Source: Vibrio neptunius (GTDB lineage: Bacteria > Pseudomonadota > Gammaproteobacteria > Enterobacterales > Vibrionaceae). Taken from it: a DNA stretch of 64,000 nt. Below are positions 23,573 through 33,753 of the stretch, piece after piece; positions within the stretch are counted from its first letter, which is position 1; the number at the start of each line of letters is the position of its first letter. The translations under genes and the position numbers were made by a program. The notes under the pieces were generated by a model, which searched no databases, was not told the origin of the DNA, and saw only the letters and a list, made by a program, of their open reading frames with translations. The DNA lies in assembly GCA_019339365.1 (NCBI GenBank), contig CP079859.1, forward strand, positions 1,736,001 to 1,800,000. Reading direction: 5' to 3'.

Positions 23573-25204
23573 ATGTTTATTAAGAATTTATCAATTCCGA
23601 AAAAGATATCATTCACTTTTTCTATCATTGCTTTGATTAACATCGTCTTTGGTATCTACTTATCGGTCGAGCTCAAAAACATCAAATCAGAGTTGCTTAA
23701 CTACACTGATGATACTCTTCCAGCGATGGAGCGAGTCGATGCCATTCGTGATGATATATCTCGTTGGCGCAGGTCTCAGTTTGTTGCCTATACCTTTGAG
23801 AATAGTGACAAAGTGGCTGAGAAAATTGCCAGTAATATTCAAGAAAGGGAACAGATTGCGCGCAAGCTTGACGCTTACAGTAAAACACTTTGGCCTGGTG
23901 AAGAAGAACAGACTTTTAACAAGCTAATGCGTGAGTGGCGTGATTACCTGAAGATCATGGATCGCTACAACCAAGCTATGTTAGCGAATGATAAAGCGGC
24001 CGCTCATCCAATCTTGGCCAACTCTCTGCCAGAGTTTCAAAGTTTAGACAATGAACTTTCCAAGCTTGTTAAGATCTTAAAGCAAGCGATGGATAGCAAT
24101 AAAACTCACATACTTAAGTCAGTTAATGACCTCAATGTGTCCAGTATTATCAGCAACCTGATGATCCTTTGTATTATGATCGCAGTGACGATTGTATTGA
24201 CTCGTTTGATTTGTGGTCCATTGAACTTAGTCGTGAAACAAGCGAACGCAATCGCGAAAGGTGATCTTTCTCATTCTATTGACCGCAAAGCCATTGGTCA
24301 TGATGAGCTGGGTACACTTGCCGATGCAACCAGTAAAATGCAGGACGATCTGCGTGATGTTATTCACAGTGTGATTGCAGCGGTAACGCAACTTGGCAGC
24401 GCGGCAGAAGAAATGACACAAGTCTCGGAGACATCTGCATCGGGTATGACTTCTCAGCAGTTACAAGTGACCCAAGTTGCGACTGCAATGACAGAAATGA
24501 AAGCGGCAGTTGCGGATGTCGCACGCAATACTGACGATTCTGCTGAGCGCGCTAATTCCGCTAATCTTCGTTCTAGACAGGGTGTTGAAAACATCAAAAC
24601 CATGGTGGCTGAGATTGAAAACGTTTCAGACATTATGCAAGAAGCTGGCAAGAAAGTGACTGAGCTTGAAGAGCAATCGAATCAAATCACGATGATCGTT
24701 GATGTAATTCGTGATATTGCGGAACAAACCAATCTTCTTGCACTCAACGCGGCCATTGAGGCAGCGAGAGCGGGTGAACATGGACGCGGTTTTGCAGTTG
24801 TGGCCTCAGAGGTGAGAACACTTGCAGGAAGAACTCAAGAGTCAACCAGTGAAATCGCCGAGATCATTCAGCAATTACAATCACTAACCAAAGAAGCCAA
24901 GTCGACCACCAATGATTCGATTTTGTCGATATCTAAATGCGTCGAACAAGGCACTCATTCTGAAGTGATCATGACAGAAATAGAGTCCACCATCTCAGAT
25001 ATCTCTGATATGAGCACTCAAATTGCGACAGCCTGTCATCAACAAGATTCCGTTGCTGAAGAGCTAAATCGAAATATTGAAAGTATTCACATGTCATCAG
25101 AAGAGGTTGCCCAGGGTGCTGAGCAAACTTCTCAAGCATGTCGTGAGCTTACGCAGCTTTCACACTCCCTTCAAAAAGTCATGACTCGTTTCAATCTGAA
25201 TTAA
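23573..25204 (+). CDS. Methyl-accepting chemotaxis protein
   Basis: This 544-residue transmembrane chemoreceptor has TM1 at about 11-31, a periplasmic four-helix-bundle ligand domain of roughly 155 residues, TM2 near 190-212, a HAMP domain starting [22 protein letters not shown], and a cytoplasmic signalling hairpin with [32 protein letters not shown]. It would signal through CheW/CheA. No C-terminal NWETF-like pentapeptide is present. ATG 23573 is preferred over in-frame 23471 because the protein then starts with a normal basic N-terminus before TM1. Ligand unknown. Monocistronic. Confidence 0.93.
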   Translation: MFIKNLSIPKKISFTFSIIALINIVFGIYLSVELKNIKSELLNYTDDTLPAMERVDAIRDDISRWRRSQFVAYTFENSDKVAEKIASNIQEREQIARKLDAYSKTLWPGEEEQTFNKLMREWRDYLKIMDRYNQAMLANDKAAAHPILANSLPEFQSLDNELSKLVKILKQAMDSNKTHILKSVNDLNVSSIISNLMILCIMIAVTIVLTRLICGPLNLVVKQANAIAKGDLSHSIDRKAIGHDELGTLADATSKMQDDLRDVIHSVIAAVTQLGSAAEEMTQVSETSASGMTSQQLQVTQVATAMTEMKAAVADVARNTDDSAERANSANLRSRQGVENIKTMVAEIENVSDIMQEAGKKVTELEEQSNQITMIVDVIRDIAEQTNLLALNAAIEAARAGEHGRGFAVVASEVRTLAGRTQESTSEIAEIIQQLQSLTKEAKSTTNDSILSISKCVEQGTHSEVIMTEIESTISDISDMSTQIATACHQQDSVAEELNRNIESIHMSSEEVAQGAEQTSQACRELTQLSHSLQKVMTRFNLN

Positions 25205-25218
25205 TGCCAATTCACTAA

Positions 25219-25238
25219 AGCCCTGAATTATCAGGGCT
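25219..25238 (+). terminator. Hairpin after the chemoreceptor gene
   Basis: AGCCCTGA / TCAGGGCT stem with a short loop, followed by CATTCAATCATT, so T-poor. Probably a modest terminator. Confidence 0.5.
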
Positions 25239-25276
25239 CATTCAATCATTGTCTCAATTTGTGCATTTGAGGACCT

Positions 25277-26506
25277 ATGCTAATAAAAAAATCTTTGTTG
25301 TCTATGGCTGTGGCGACGGCTGTGTTGACCCCGTCAGTCAATACGCTAGCAGCGCCCAGTTCGTTAACTCATCCTGTCTCAAATGAAAGCCAGTTGGCCA
25401 AAACCAATGCATGGTTGGAGGTAAACGTCGCGCAGTTCAATAAAAATATTGATCAATTCAAATCACACCTAAGCGAGAAAACTCGGTTTTGTGCTGTAAT
25501 GAAAGCCGATGCATACGGTAACGGCATTGAAGGCCTTATGCCAGCTATACTGGCACAAAACATTCCTTGTGTTGCCATTGCCAGTAACATTGAAGCAGAA
25601 ACCGTACGAAATAGCGGATTTACGGGTCAACTGATGCGAGTTCGTGCAGCCAGCCTGTCTGAAGTAGAGAGCGGTTTGCATTTAGATATTGAAGAAATGA
25701 TTGGTAGTGAAGAGCAAGCAAAAGCGCTCTCTGAGTTGGCGTTGAAGCAAGGCCGTGATATCAAAGTTCATCTTGCCCTCAATGATGGTGGTATGGGCCG
25801 TAATGGCTTAGACATGAGCAATAAAAGTGGTGAAACAGCGGCTGTACGCATTACTAAACAAAAGGGGGTATCAATCGTAGGTATCATGACTCACTTCCCG
25901 AGTTATGATGCAGATGATATTCGCGCAAAGCTGGTTACTTTTGAGCAACACGTGTCTTGGCTGATAAAAAACAGTGATGTAAAGCGTAAGGATGTTCTGC
26001 TCCATGTGGCGAATTCATATACGGCACTGAATGTACCTGAAGCTCAGCTAGATATGGTTCGCCCTGGGGGCGTGTTGTATGGCGATCTGCCAACAAACCC
26101 TGAATATCCGTCAATTGTATCATTTAAGACACGTGTGGCTTCGCTGCATGCGTTGCCGAAAGGCAGTACAGTTGGCTACGAGAGCACATTTGTGACAAAA
26201 AAAGACAGTGTGTTGGCGAATATTCCGGTAGGTTACTCAGATGGTTATCCACGAAAAATGGGCAACAAGTCGGAGGTACTGATCAATGGTCAGCGGGCTA
26301 AAGTCATCGGAGTAACCTCGATGAATACCATGATGGTTGATATGTCCGATATTAAAGGGGTTCTCCCCGGAGATGAAGTCACACTGTTTGGCTCACAAGA
26401 CAAGCAGTCTATCTCAATTAGTGAGATGGAAAATCATGCGGAGCTTATATTCCCTGAGCTTTATACGATTTGGGGGAATAGCAACCCAAGATTTTATATT
26501 CACTAA
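25277..26506 (+). CDS. bsrV: Periplasmic broad-spectrum amino-acid racemase (BsrV/Alr-like)
   Basis: The 409-residue fold-type III PLP racemase carries a signal peptide ([26 protein letters not shown]), which distinguishes it from cytosolic Alr. The PLP lysine is in [13 protein letters not shown] (about residue 75); the acidic catalytic loop includes VGYESTF and the C-terminal [11 protein letters not shown]. In V. cholerae BsrV makes non-canonical D-amino acids (D-Met, D-Leu) in the periplasm that are released in stationary phase and remodel peptidoglycan. The gene is preceded by GAGG and followed by a two-way terminator. Assignment to BsrV instead of a periplasmic alanine racemase rests on length and signal peptide. 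Confidence 0.85.
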   Translation: MLIKKSLLSMAVATAVLTPSVNTLAAPSSLTHPVSNESQLAKTNAWLEVNVAQFNKNIDQFKSHLSEKTRFCAVMKADAYGNGIEGLMPAILAQNIPCVAIASNIEAETVRNSGFTGQLMRVRAASLSEVESGLHLDIEEMIGSEEQAKALSELALKQGRDIKVHLALNDGGMGRNGLDMSNKSGETAAVRITKQKGVSIVGIMTHFPSYDADDIRAKLVTFEQHVSWLIKNSDVKRKDVLLHVANSYTALNVPEAQLDMVRPGGVLYGDLPTNPEYPSIVSFKTRVASLHALPKGSTVGYESTFVTKKDSVLANIPVGYSDGYPRKMGNKSEVLINGQRAKVIGVTSMNTMMVDMSDIKGVLPGDEVTLFGSQDKQSISISEMENHAELIFPELYTIWGNSNPRFYIH

Positions 26507-26518
26507 AATGCCAATATG

Positions 26519-26542
26519 AAAGGCAAAGTCAGCTTTGCCTTT
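26519..26542. terminator. Bidirectional terminator between bsrV and the manganese exporter gene
   Basis: AAAGGCAAAG-TCAG-CTTTGCCTTT stem-loop with T-rich ends for both convergent genes. Confidence 0.75.
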
Positions 26543-26549
26543 CTACTGA

Positions 26550-27764
26550 TTAAACTTCAAAAAGATAATAGTAGCTGTATCCTACAAGTAGTGCTGGTAT
26601 GGCAGTATAAATGCTGGCGACGAGAGCGGCTTTCGGCGCCAGAGCAATGGCAGGGAATAGGGCATCACCATCATTTGAAATCGCGTTGGCTAATTGAGCA
26701 GACAGTGGTACTGCTCCAGAGATATATAAACTGGTCACCAGAATTTGCGGTCCACATCCAGGCAGCATCCCAACTGCTAAGCCCATCAGTGGCATCCATA
26801 CTCCCCAACCAGAAAACGTGGTGGCTAAATCGATGTGGCCAAAGAAAGCGATCAACTCAAACGCCATAAAGGCTAAAATAACCCACGCTGTAACGAAGTT
26901 GGTATCCTGAGCTGCTTTCTGTAAAGGATGTGAAGAAACGGTTTTCTTATCTTCTGATACGGTTGACTGGTAGTCCTTAATTTCTTTTGTCAGCGACCAA
27001 AGCAGCATACTCAAAATGATCAGCCCAGCCCCAAGCCACTCAATGCTCATAGTAGGTAAAGAAAGCAGTTGATTGATATCGACTTGAAATGAACCCAATA
27101 CCGCTACCACAGTCGCAGGAATGATGAACCACTTCCAGAAGGCCCCTTGCAGGTTGATGGCTTTCTTCTCGAAATGGGACTGCTCATTGTCACTGCAACG
27201 ACAGTTGAACTTTTCCGCGATCGCCGATTTTACTGTCGGACGCAAAAAATCATCTTTGTGGACAGCGTTAACAACCCAACCAGAAACGCTGCCTACGACA
27301 ATACCCATTCCGACGACACCTAGTCCGATGTCCGGTTTACTGGCAAGCAGAAGGAAAGCGGCGTCGCCCATAGTCGAAGCCAATACTGCCACTATCGCGC
27401 CAAACCCAACTCGCCCGCTGACAAACTGAGTGGTGACGATAATGGCGCCGCCACATCCGGGTAGAGCGCCCAGCAAAGCAGCAAAAAAAACCTGATAGCT
27501 ACGTGAGCTCTGGTATAGGTTAATCAGCTTGCTCTCCTTGTTCATCCACAGGGAAACGTAGTGATAGATGACCAGAGTAAAAGCGACGTATGCAGACACT
27601 GCCCAGAACGCGTCAGACAGAGTGGAAACAGTCACTTCACGTGTGGTTTCGTTCAATACCAGTGCCAGTAGAGTTACAGGCAGAAGAAGGCGCTTATAGG
27701 CAGGCCGAAACTGGGAAAAAGACAGCCAATCTGGCAATGAATGAGAAAGTCTTATCGAGTCCAT
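26550..27764 (-). CDS. mneA: Putative manganese exporter, MneA type
   Basis: This membrane protein of 404 residues has about ten hydrophobic segments in two related halves. Each half contains a cysteine motif: LPGCGGAIIVTTQFVSGRVGFGA in the first and LPGCGPQILVTSLYISGAVPLSA in the second. A soluble Cys/His-containing loop (NCRCSD) lies between the halves. This internal duplication and the GCG motifs match the Vibrio putative manganese transporter characterised in V. cholerae as MneA, which protects against Mn(II) excess. It is divergent from the Mn-dependent pyrophosphatase gene. The alternative is a more general heavy-metal or arsenic exporter of the same superfamily. Confidence 0.75.
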   Translation of the reverse strand: MDSIRLSHSLPDWLSFSQFRPAYKRLLLPVTLLALVLNETTREVTVSTLSDAFWAVSAYVAFTLVIYHYVSLWMNKESKLINLYQSSRSYQVFFAALLGALPGCGGAIIVTTQFVSGRVGFGAIVAVLASTMGDAAFLLLASKPDIGLGVVGMGIVVGSVSGWVVNAVHKDDFLRPTVKSAIAEKFNCRCSDNEQSHFEKKAINLQGAFWKWFIIPATVVAVLGSFQVDINQLLSLPTMSIEWLGAGLIILSMLLWSLTKEIKDYQSTVSEDKKTVSSHPLQKAAQDTNFVTAWVILAFMAFELIAFFGHIDLATTFSGWGVWMPLMGLAVGMLPGCGPQILVTSLYISGAVPLSAQLANAISNDGDALFPAIALAPKAALVASIYTAIPALLVGYSYYYLFEV

Positions 27765-27780
27765 TGGGCTTTAAATGCAA

Positions 27781-27800
27781 ATACGAATAATTCTCAATAT
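27781..27800 (-). promoter_or_regulatory. Fur-like box between mneA and ppaC
   Basis: On the minus strand the sequence contains TTGAGAATTATTCGTAT, which matches most of the Fur/Mur core TGAGAATTATTCTCA. It lies 17-36 bases before the mneA start. Fur or a manganese-sensing Fur-family regulator could bind here. This is a motif reading only. Confidence 0.4.
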
Positions 27801-27948
27801 ATGGTAGTCACGATTATTTGCAACTAAAAGTTGTGATTTGCACTTTTCTTTTTGCTAACTCATGACAAATTTCAAAATTCAGGTAAAGTATCGGCCTTTG
27901 TGAGTAATTGCCCAATACGGGCCTATTTAAGTCGTAGTAGGAAATAAG

Positions 27949-28854
27949 ATGATTCTAGTTGTAGGTCACAAGAACCCTGATAGTGATAGTATCTGTAGTG
28001 CATTGGTAGCCACTGAACTGCTGAAAGCGCGTGGCGTTGAAGCAATGCCAATTCGCCAAGGCGAAATCAACCGTGAAACACAGCATATTCTTGAAGTCGC
28101 AAGTGCTGAAGTTCCTGAACTTCGTACCTCTGTTGCCGGTGAGAAAATTTGGTTGGTTGACTACTCAGATCTAGCACAAGCACCGGATGACGTGGCTGAA
28201 GCAGAAATCTTAGGTATTGTTGACCATCACCGCCTAGGTGATGTTATGACTGTCAACCCAATGGAAGCGTGGATTTGGCCTGTTGGTTGTACGAATACAG
28301 TACTTTTCAACATGTTTAAAATCGAAGGTCATGAGATCTCACCACAAATCGCTAAGCTAATGATGTCGGCTATCCTGTCTGACACCGTCGGCTTTGCTTC
28401 TCCAACTTGTACACAGAAAGATAAAGATGCTGTTGAAGAGCTAGCGAGAATTGCCGATGTATGTGATGTTGACGCTTTCATTAAAGATCTTCTTATCGCA
28501 AAAACAAACATCGAAGGTCTTTCTGCGGCTGAGCTTGTAGAAAAAGATCTGAAAGGTTACCCATTTAACGGTCGTGATGTAGTTGTCGGTCAGGTTGAAC
28601 TTGCGACTTTAGAGCAAGTCGACGGCATGATTGACGCGCTGGAGTCTGATCTAGAACGCCGCTGTGCTGAAGAAAACCTAGCCTTTGCTGCAGTCATGCT
28701 CACTGACATCACTACAGCTCAAACTCGTCTACTATACAAAGGTGAGTGGGCTGAGAAACTGACTCAGCATGAAAAAGATGGCATGCTGATGATGGAAAAC
28801 ACGCTAAGCCGTAAGAAGCAAGGTTGGCCTTGGCTTCAGACTGAACTGGCTTAA
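27949..28854 (+). CDS. ppaC: Manganese-dependent inorganic pyrophosphatase (family II)
   Basis: This 301-residue family II pyrophosphatase has a DHH domain with metal ligands in VGHKNPDSDSICSA (His-Asp-Asp), DYSD, and the DHH-type motif VDHHRLGD, then the C-terminal DHHA2 domain with the basic substrate motif SRKKQ. It hydrolyses pyrophosphate in the cytosol and requires Mn2+ or Co2+. AGGAA precedes the ATG. Its divergence from a manganese exporter gene suggests the two may be linked through manganese status. A terminator follows. Confidence 0.96.
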   Translation: MILVVGHKNPDSDSICSALVATELLKARGVEAMPIRQGEINRETQHILEVASAEVPELRTSVAGEKIWLVDYSDLAQAPDDVAEAEILGIVDHHRLGDVMTVNPMEAWIWPVGCTNTVLFNMFKIEGHEISPQIAKLMMSAILSDTVGFASPTCTQKDKDAVEELARIADVCDVDAFIKDLLIAKTNIEGLSAAELVEKDLKGYPFNGRDVVVGQVELATLEQVDGMIDALESDLERRCAEENLAFAAVMLTDITTAQTRLLYKGEWAEKLTQHEKDGMLMMENTLSRKKQGWPWLQTELA

Positions 28855-28879
28855 ATCGTCAGTGCAATAACAAAATTCG

Positions 28880-28907
28880 ACGCCCACGGACTTCCGTGGG
28901 CGTTTTA
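28880..28907 (+). terminator. Terminator of ppaC
   Basis: ACGCCCACGGA / TCCGTGGGCGT stem with a tiny loop followed by TTTATTT. Confidence 0.88.
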
Positions 28908-28923
28908 TTTGAGGAGTAAGAAA

Positions 28924-29313
28924 ATGTCAGAACCACTTTCACCGCAGCAGGTTGAATCAGTGCTTAAAATGCGTGAAGATGAGCGCCTGAAGTACACAGT
29001 CAAAGAAATCGCGAAGCATAGAAAAGTATGGATTCTTACTGATGAACACGGCTGTGTCATGCTCAACACTGAAGATGAAGATTGTGTGCCTGTTTGGCCT
29101 CACGAAGAGTTTGCCAATCAATGGGCAACAGGCGATTGGGAACACTGTAAGGCAGAGTCGATTTCAACTGCAAAATGGTTTAGCCGCTGGACGTACGGTC
29201 TTGAAGACGATGAACTATCCATCGTGGTATTTCCAAACCAAAATGAAGAAGGTTTGGTGCTCTACCCGGATGAGTTCGAGTTTGAACTAAAAAAGCAGGA
29301 AAATAAGCGTTAA
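28924..29313 (+). CDS. DUF2750 family protein
   Basis: The 129-residue cytosolic protein matches DUF2750: VWILTDEHGCVMLNTEDEDCVPVWPHEEFANQW and FSRWTYGLEDDELSIVVFPN. Members are small proteins of unknown function. The start at ATG 28924 is set by the GAGGAG site upstream. It stands alone between the ppaC terminator and a convergent DUF2927 gene, whose stop is only 11 bases away. Confidence 0.88.
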   Translation: MSEPLSPQQVESVLKMREDERLKYTVKEIAKHRKVWILTDEHGCVMLNTEDEDCVPVWPHEEFANQWATGDWEHCKAESISTAKWFSRWTYGLEDDELSIVVFPNQNEEGLVLYPDEFEFELKKQENKR

Positions 29314-29323
29314 TTTACCCTGA

Positions 29324-30109
29324 TTAATATCCAGCAAGCTGGAACAACTCGCCAGACTTCGAGATGGCGACGGCTTCGCTGAGTAACCCTTGACGTTGAT
29401 ACTGGTCTAAAATCTTCTTAGCGAGCTTTTTCACTTGAGCTCGCTCCATTCCTGGTTCTAACGTTGGGTCATAGAGCATTTTCAATAGAATGATGTCCAA
29501 AGGAGAAAGAAGATCCTCGGGCGTTTCATCATTGAAAATTGAGGGGTAGGCTGAGTCTGCATCATTGGGCAAGCCCATCACCTGGGTGATTTCTTCTACG
29601 ATACAAGCCAATAGCTTTCCATGTTCTCTTGCTTGGTCGACGGGGATAATGACGACTGCAGAATCAATCTCACTCGTGGTTTGGTTTATTCGATATCCCG
29701 CCTTGCAAAGTGCGCCATGAATGTTTTTCAGCGCACTTGGACCGATTTCTCTTTCGATGTCTTTTCGCCAATCTGACTCACGGGTATAGATCCAGACAAT
29801 ATTGGCCTGTTCTCTACTGGCGACGCGTTCTATTGGGTGGCGAGTTATCGATGAGAGGTCTCTCAGTTGAGCATTGGTGAGTTCATCATGAAGATCTTGG
29901 TCAGCGACCTTGTGTTCAACCCAAACTTTGATCGGTTGCTTCCACTTGACCAAAGGTTTATTGCCTGCTGAATATTCGTTCTTTAGGGCGACGTCCAAAA
30001 ATGCCTGGTTGATAAAGCTGGGATCTAACCACGTTTTGGTCGTGGTGTACGCCAATGCAGGGCTGAGTAGCAGTAAACCAAATATGAATCCAATCGCTAT
30101 CCGTAGCAT
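29324..30109 (-). CDS. DUF2927 secreted protein
   Basis: This 261-residue protein has a clear signal peptide (MLRIAIGFIFGLLLLSPALAY) and matches DUF2927, with VWVEHKVAD in the middle, CIVEEITQVMGLPNDADSAYPSIFNDE and LSPLDIILLKMLYDPTLEPGM at the end. The EEITQ segment resembles a degenerate metalloprotease-like helix, but no full HExxH motif is present. Function unknown; expected to be exported. It lies 28 bases downstream of sapF on the same strand, so it may be cotranscribed with the sap operon. Confidence 0.8.
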   Translation of the reverse strand: MLRIAIGFIFGLLLLSPALAYTTTKTWLDPSFINQAFLDVALKNEYSAGNKPLVKWKQPIKVWVEHKVADQDLHDELTNAQLRDLSSITRHPIERVASREQANIVWIYTRESDWRKDIEREIGPSALKNIHGALCKAGYRINQTTSEIDSAVVIIPVDQAREHGKLLACIVEEITQVMGLPNDADSAYPSIFNDETPEDLLSPLDIILLKMLYDPTLEPGMERAQVKKLAKKILDQYQRQGLLSEAVAISKSGELFQLAGY

Positions 30110-30137
30110 GTGGGACTCCTGTCAATCTTAAAACCGA

Positions 30138-30923
30138 TTACTTAAAGCAGGTCGCTTTGTTGAAGTGGCTTTCCACCATACGTTGAGTGATGATGTGGTC
30201 TGGACAGCTCAAAACCTGCTGAGTTTCTCCGGCCTCGACCACCTCACCATTATGCATAACCATCACTTTATCTGTGATGTGTTTAACGACCCCGAGATGC
30301 TGCGATACGTAGATAAACGATACGCCCATCTCTTCCTGTAGTTCTAAGAATAGATTAATAATCTGGGAACGCATGGCCATATCAAGACCATTGAGTGCTT
30401 CATCTGCAACAATAATCGAAGGTTGAAGAATCAAAGCTCGTGCCAGACATATACGCTGTTTTTGACCTGCGGCTAGCATTTGAGGGTAAAAATACGCATG
30501 TTCTGGAAGTAGTCCAACCCGAAGCAAGACATCTTTGACCCGTTTCATACGTGCATCAGGCGTCATATTGGTGTTACGTTTTAAAGGACCTTCAAGAATT
30601 CGCCCAATTTGAATGCGTGGATTGAGAGAGGTATTGGGGTCCTGAAATATCATCCGAATCAACTTGCAGCGAGTTGAATAATCTTTGTGTTCTAAACGCT
30701 CTCCATTGACACGAATTTCACCGGCTGTGGGTTCTACTACACCTGCCAACATCCGTGCTAGTGTCGATTTCCCAGAGCCATTCTGACCAATGAAACCAAG
30801 AGTTTGGCCAGCTTCAAGTGTAAAGCTGACGGGCTTAACTGCTTGATGGACTTTTTTTCGCAACAGACCGGATCGAGTCACGAACTCTTTGCCTAGACCA
30901 TTGACTTCTAGCAGCGCACTCAT
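30138..30923 (-). CDS. sapF: SapF-type ABC transporter ATP-binding protein
   Basis: This is a 261-residue ABC ATPase of the Sap/oligopeptide importer group. Walker [10 protein letters not shown] is near residue 43, the signature is a divergent MLAAGQKQR, and Walker B is SIIVADEAL. SapF pairs with SapD to power import through SapB and SapC. In enterics Sap proteins are linked to antimicrobial-peptide resistance, heme and putrescine. The start overlaps sapD by four bases. The replacement of the classical LSGGQ by LAAGQ is a known feature of this subfamily. Confidence 0.92.
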   Translation of the reverse strand: MSALLEVNGLGKEFVTRSGLLRKKVHQAVKPVSFTLEAGQTLGFIGQNGSGKSTLARMLAGVVEPTAGEIRVNGERLEHKDYSTRCKLIRMIFQDPNTSLNPRIQIGRILEGPLKRNTNMTPDARMKRVKDVLLRVGLLPEHAYFYPQMLAAGQKQRICLARALILQPSIIVADEALNGLDMAMRSQIINLFLELQEEMGVSFIYVSQHLGVVKHITDKVMVMHNGEVVEAGETQQVLSCPDHIITQRMVESHFNKATCFK

Positions 30924-31918
30924 ACTTTTTTCTTCTCCATATTGAGCGGGAAGTGACAGGCGAACTTGTGATTTTTAACCTGTTTTGTCATTGGCATTTC
31001 AACACATTGCCTTTGTGCATACGGGCAACGTGGGCCGAGGCGGCAACCGATAGGCAAATGTTGTAATGGTGGAATACTTCCGGGTAGAGACTGAAGTTTT
31101 TCTTTATGAGGAATCCACTCACCAAAGTCAGGCATCGCTTTGAGTAAAGCCACTGTATAAGGATGCTTAGATTTCTCAAGAATCTTTTTCGTATCCGCCG
31201 ATTCGACCGACTGTCCACAATACATAACGGTAATTCTCGTTGCCCACTGAGTGATGGTGGTAAGATCATGACCAATTAACAATATCGAGGTGTTGTTGAT
31301 CTGATTCATACGACTAAGCAGCCTCAGAATCTGAGATTGTGTGATTGGGTCGAGGTCATTGGTCGGTTCATCAGCGATCAGGAGCTTAGGCTTGGCCGCA
31401 ATAGCCATGGCAATCATGATCTTTTGACATTCCCCATCGGTTAACTCATATGGGTAACTCGACATGATTTGTTCGTGATTTTTGATTCCAACTTTATGTA
31501 GCAGAGCGACCGCTTGTTTTTTTCGCCACTGAAAACGTTTCCACCATTTGCCGCTAAAAGAATGAGCTGGAATCGACTCAATCAGCTGTTTTCCGACCTC
31601 ATCCGAAGGGTCGAGACAAGTGGAAGGCTCTTGAAAAATCATTGCGATATCGCGCGCTATGACCCTGCGTCGCTCTTTCGGTGTTAACTGGAGTAAGTCA
31701 ACATTGCCAAGACGCATCCGGTCGGCGGTCACTTTCCAGTTTTCTTTACAGACACCAACAATGGCTTTGGCAACTAAGCTTTTACCTGACCCGGACTCGC
31801 CTACTAAACCACGAATTTCACCCTCATTCATGGTCAGGCTCATTCGATCTACCGCCTTCATCAGCCCTTGAGGTGTCTCAATTTCAATCGTCAGGTGGCG
31901 TATATCTAGTAATGGCAT
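30920..31918 (-). CDS. sapD: SapD-type ABC transporter ATP-binding protein
   Basis: This 332-residue ABC ATPase has Walker A GESGSGKS near residue 40, a divergent signature LTDGECQKI, and Walker B LLIADEP. The C-terminal oligopeptide/dipeptide transporter extension contains the Cys-rich segment [14 protein letters not shown], which in relatives can bind an iron-sulfur cluster. It forms a heterodimer with SapF on the cytosolic face. Its start overlaps the sapC stop by one base. Confidence 0.92.
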   Translation of the reverse strand: MPLLDIRHLTIEIETPQGLMKAVDRMSLTMNEGEIRGLVGESGSGKSLVAKAIVGVCKENWKVTADRMRLGNVDLLQLTPKERRRVIARDIAMIFQEPSTCLDPSDEVGKQLIESIPAHSFSGKWWKRFQWRKKQAVALLHKVGIKNHEQIMSSYPYELTDGECQKIMIAMAIAAKPKLLIADEPTNDLDPITQSQILRLLSRMNQINNTSILLIGHDLTTITQWATRITVMYCGQSVESADTKKILEKSKHPYTVALLKAMPDFGEWIPHKEKLQSLPGSIPPLQHLPIGCRLGPRCPYAQRQCVEMPMTKQVKNHKFACHFPLNMEKKKV

Positions 31919-32804
31919 TATTCAATCCCCGCATTGAGAGCTTGACGAACCCCTTCACCCACCAAGTTTATGACGATCACAATAAACATAATGGCAAGAC
32001 CGGGAAGAGTCACCGTCCAAGGTGCTAAATAGATTAGTTCTACCGAATCTCCGAGAATGGCTCCCCATTCGGTGCTTGGAGCTTGTGCGCCTAAACCTAG
32101 GAAACCCAGCGCAGTAATGTCCAAAATAGCAATGGAAAGAGCGAGAGTTACCTCGGAAGCAATCACCACTAAAATATTCGGTAAGATGGAATTCCAGAGT
32201 AGATAAAAGTCATTTGCGCCATCGAGACGTGCCGCCATGATGTAGTCTTTTTCCACTTCAGTGTGGACCGCTATGTAAATCGAGCGGACGAACCTTGGAA
32301 TCAATGCAAGGCATATTGCAAGTAGGATGTTAAACTCACCGAAGCCTAGAAATGCGACAAAAATAATGGCCAGTAGTAAAGAGGGGATAGACATAACCGT
32401 GTCGAGTAGATGGTTAAGCGTACTCGATACTAGCCCTTTGTCATTCCCGCTAAAATACCCATCAGACAACCTACAACTGTTGCAATGAGTGTGATGATAA
32501 CCGCAGCACCGAAGGTTAATTGTGAACCTTCAATGAGACGGGAGAGAATATCTCGACCTAAATCATCGGTACCGAGGAAGTACTCGACTGTGCCTGCTGG
32601 ATCCCAAGAAGGCGGGACTAATAACTCACCGGCTTGTGCATGAGGGTCATGCGGTGTCAACCAAGGAGAAGTGATAGTGACCAGTGTTATTAAGACAAGG
32701 CACCACAATCCGAACATGGCCAGTCCATTGGCACGATAACTGCGCCAAAAACGCTCAAATTGAGTCGGGATCTGTTCTTCCTGATATACGTTATCGGTTA
32801 ACAT
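31918..32804 (-). CDS. sapC: SapC-type ABC transporter permease (frameshifted in this sequence)
   Basis: SapC is the second permease of the Sap importer. The protein has the usual six membrane segments and the EAA-like loop [22 protein letters not shown] that contacts the ATPases. The frame is broken at 32434-32436, where three C (G on the coding strand) stand where four are needed. With the extra base, ...[20 protein letters not shown]... is continuous and the protein has about 295 residues, the normal size. The start overlaps sapB by 14 bases. Confidence 0.9.
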
Positions 32805-33753
32805 ACCACTCTTTCCTTACTAACGGATTGACCATTGCACCGATCAAATCTGAAAGAATATTAGCGGTCAAAACCAAAGTCGCGACCACAATAACGCCTG
32901 CCTGGATCGAAACGTAATCTTGATTGGACAACGCATCTAGAAGCCAGCGCCCAATACCAGGCCAATTAAAGATCGATTCAGTGATAATGGCCAGCGTCAG
33001 CATACTTGAAAGCTGAACACCTATCTTGGGAATAATAGGTGGTATCGCGTTCCTCAATACGTGTTGAGTAACAATCTCATGTGTTGAAAGACCTTTAATG
33101 CGAGCGGCTCGAATGTAGTTTTGCCCCATGACCTCAGCGACCGAAGCTCGCATTAAGCCAATGACTTGAGTTGTGGGGGCAAGGGCTAACACCAGACAGG
33201 GTAATATCAAGTGTTCGAGAACACTTTGTAGGGCATGGGCGCGATATTCACCACGCGTAAAGAAAGCATCTACGATGGCAAAGCCAGTGACGTGATCGAT
33301 TTCATAGAGCAGATCATAACGTCCTGCGACTGGCAACATCTCAAAATGAAGTGAAAATGCCATGATCATTAGCAGTGCCACCCAGAATATAGGCGCAGAA
33401 TAACCGGACATAGACGTAAAGGAAATCGCTGTATCAATCCATTTTCCTTGTTTCATCCCCGCCAGCGTTCCTATTGGAATACCAATGAGGAGAGAAAGCG
33501 TAAATGCAATCAAGCACAACTCAAGTGTTGCAGGAAAGACCAAAGCGAGTTCATCGGCAATTGGAACGCCATTTTTTGTCACCCCAAAGTTAAGATGCAT
33601 GAGCTCGCCAATGTAAGTTAACCAACCAGGCCAAAAGCTTTGAAGAGACCAATGAGAGTTAGGATCAAGGCGAAGAAGACTAAAGCCCACCATGGTCAGT
33701 ATCAGTAAAGTAATAATAAAAAGGTTGATGCGTCGAAAGGTATAAAGAAACAT
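32791..33753 (-). CDS. sapB: SapB-type ABC transporter permease
   Basis: This 320-residue inner-membrane permease of the DppB/OppB class starts MFLYTFRRINLFIITLLILTMVGFSLLRL and has six membrane segments. Its ATPase-coupling loop is RAARIKGLSTHEIVTQHVLRNAIPP. It forms the channel with SapC. The start codon abuts the sapA stop. No defect is visible. Confidence 0.93.
   Translation of the reverse strand: MFLYTFRRINLFIITLLILTMVGFSLLRLDPNSHWSLQSFWPGWLTYIGELMHLNFGVTKNGVPIADELALVFPATLELCLIAFTLSLLIGIPIGTLAGMKQGKWIDTAISFTSMSGYSAPIFWVALLMIMAFSLHFEMLPVAGRYDLLYEIDHVTGFAIVDAFFTRGEYRAHALQSVLEHLILPCLVLALAPTTQVIGLMRASVAEVMGQNYIRAARIKGLSTHEIVTQHVLRNAIPPIIPKIGVQLSSMLTLAIITESIFNWPGIGRWLLDALSNQDYVSIQAGVIVVATLVLTANILSDLIGAMVNPLVRKEWYVNR

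Noticed and set aside
26516..26869. 117-codon plus-strand frame after bsrV
   Set aside because: It begins inside the terminator hairpin and is a shadow of the minus-strand manganese exporter gene.
27765..27948. A yybP-ykoY manganese riboswitch before the manganese exporter gene
   Set aside because: The leader to the exporter gene is short and I could not find the paired GGGGAGTAG-type loops of that riboswitch.
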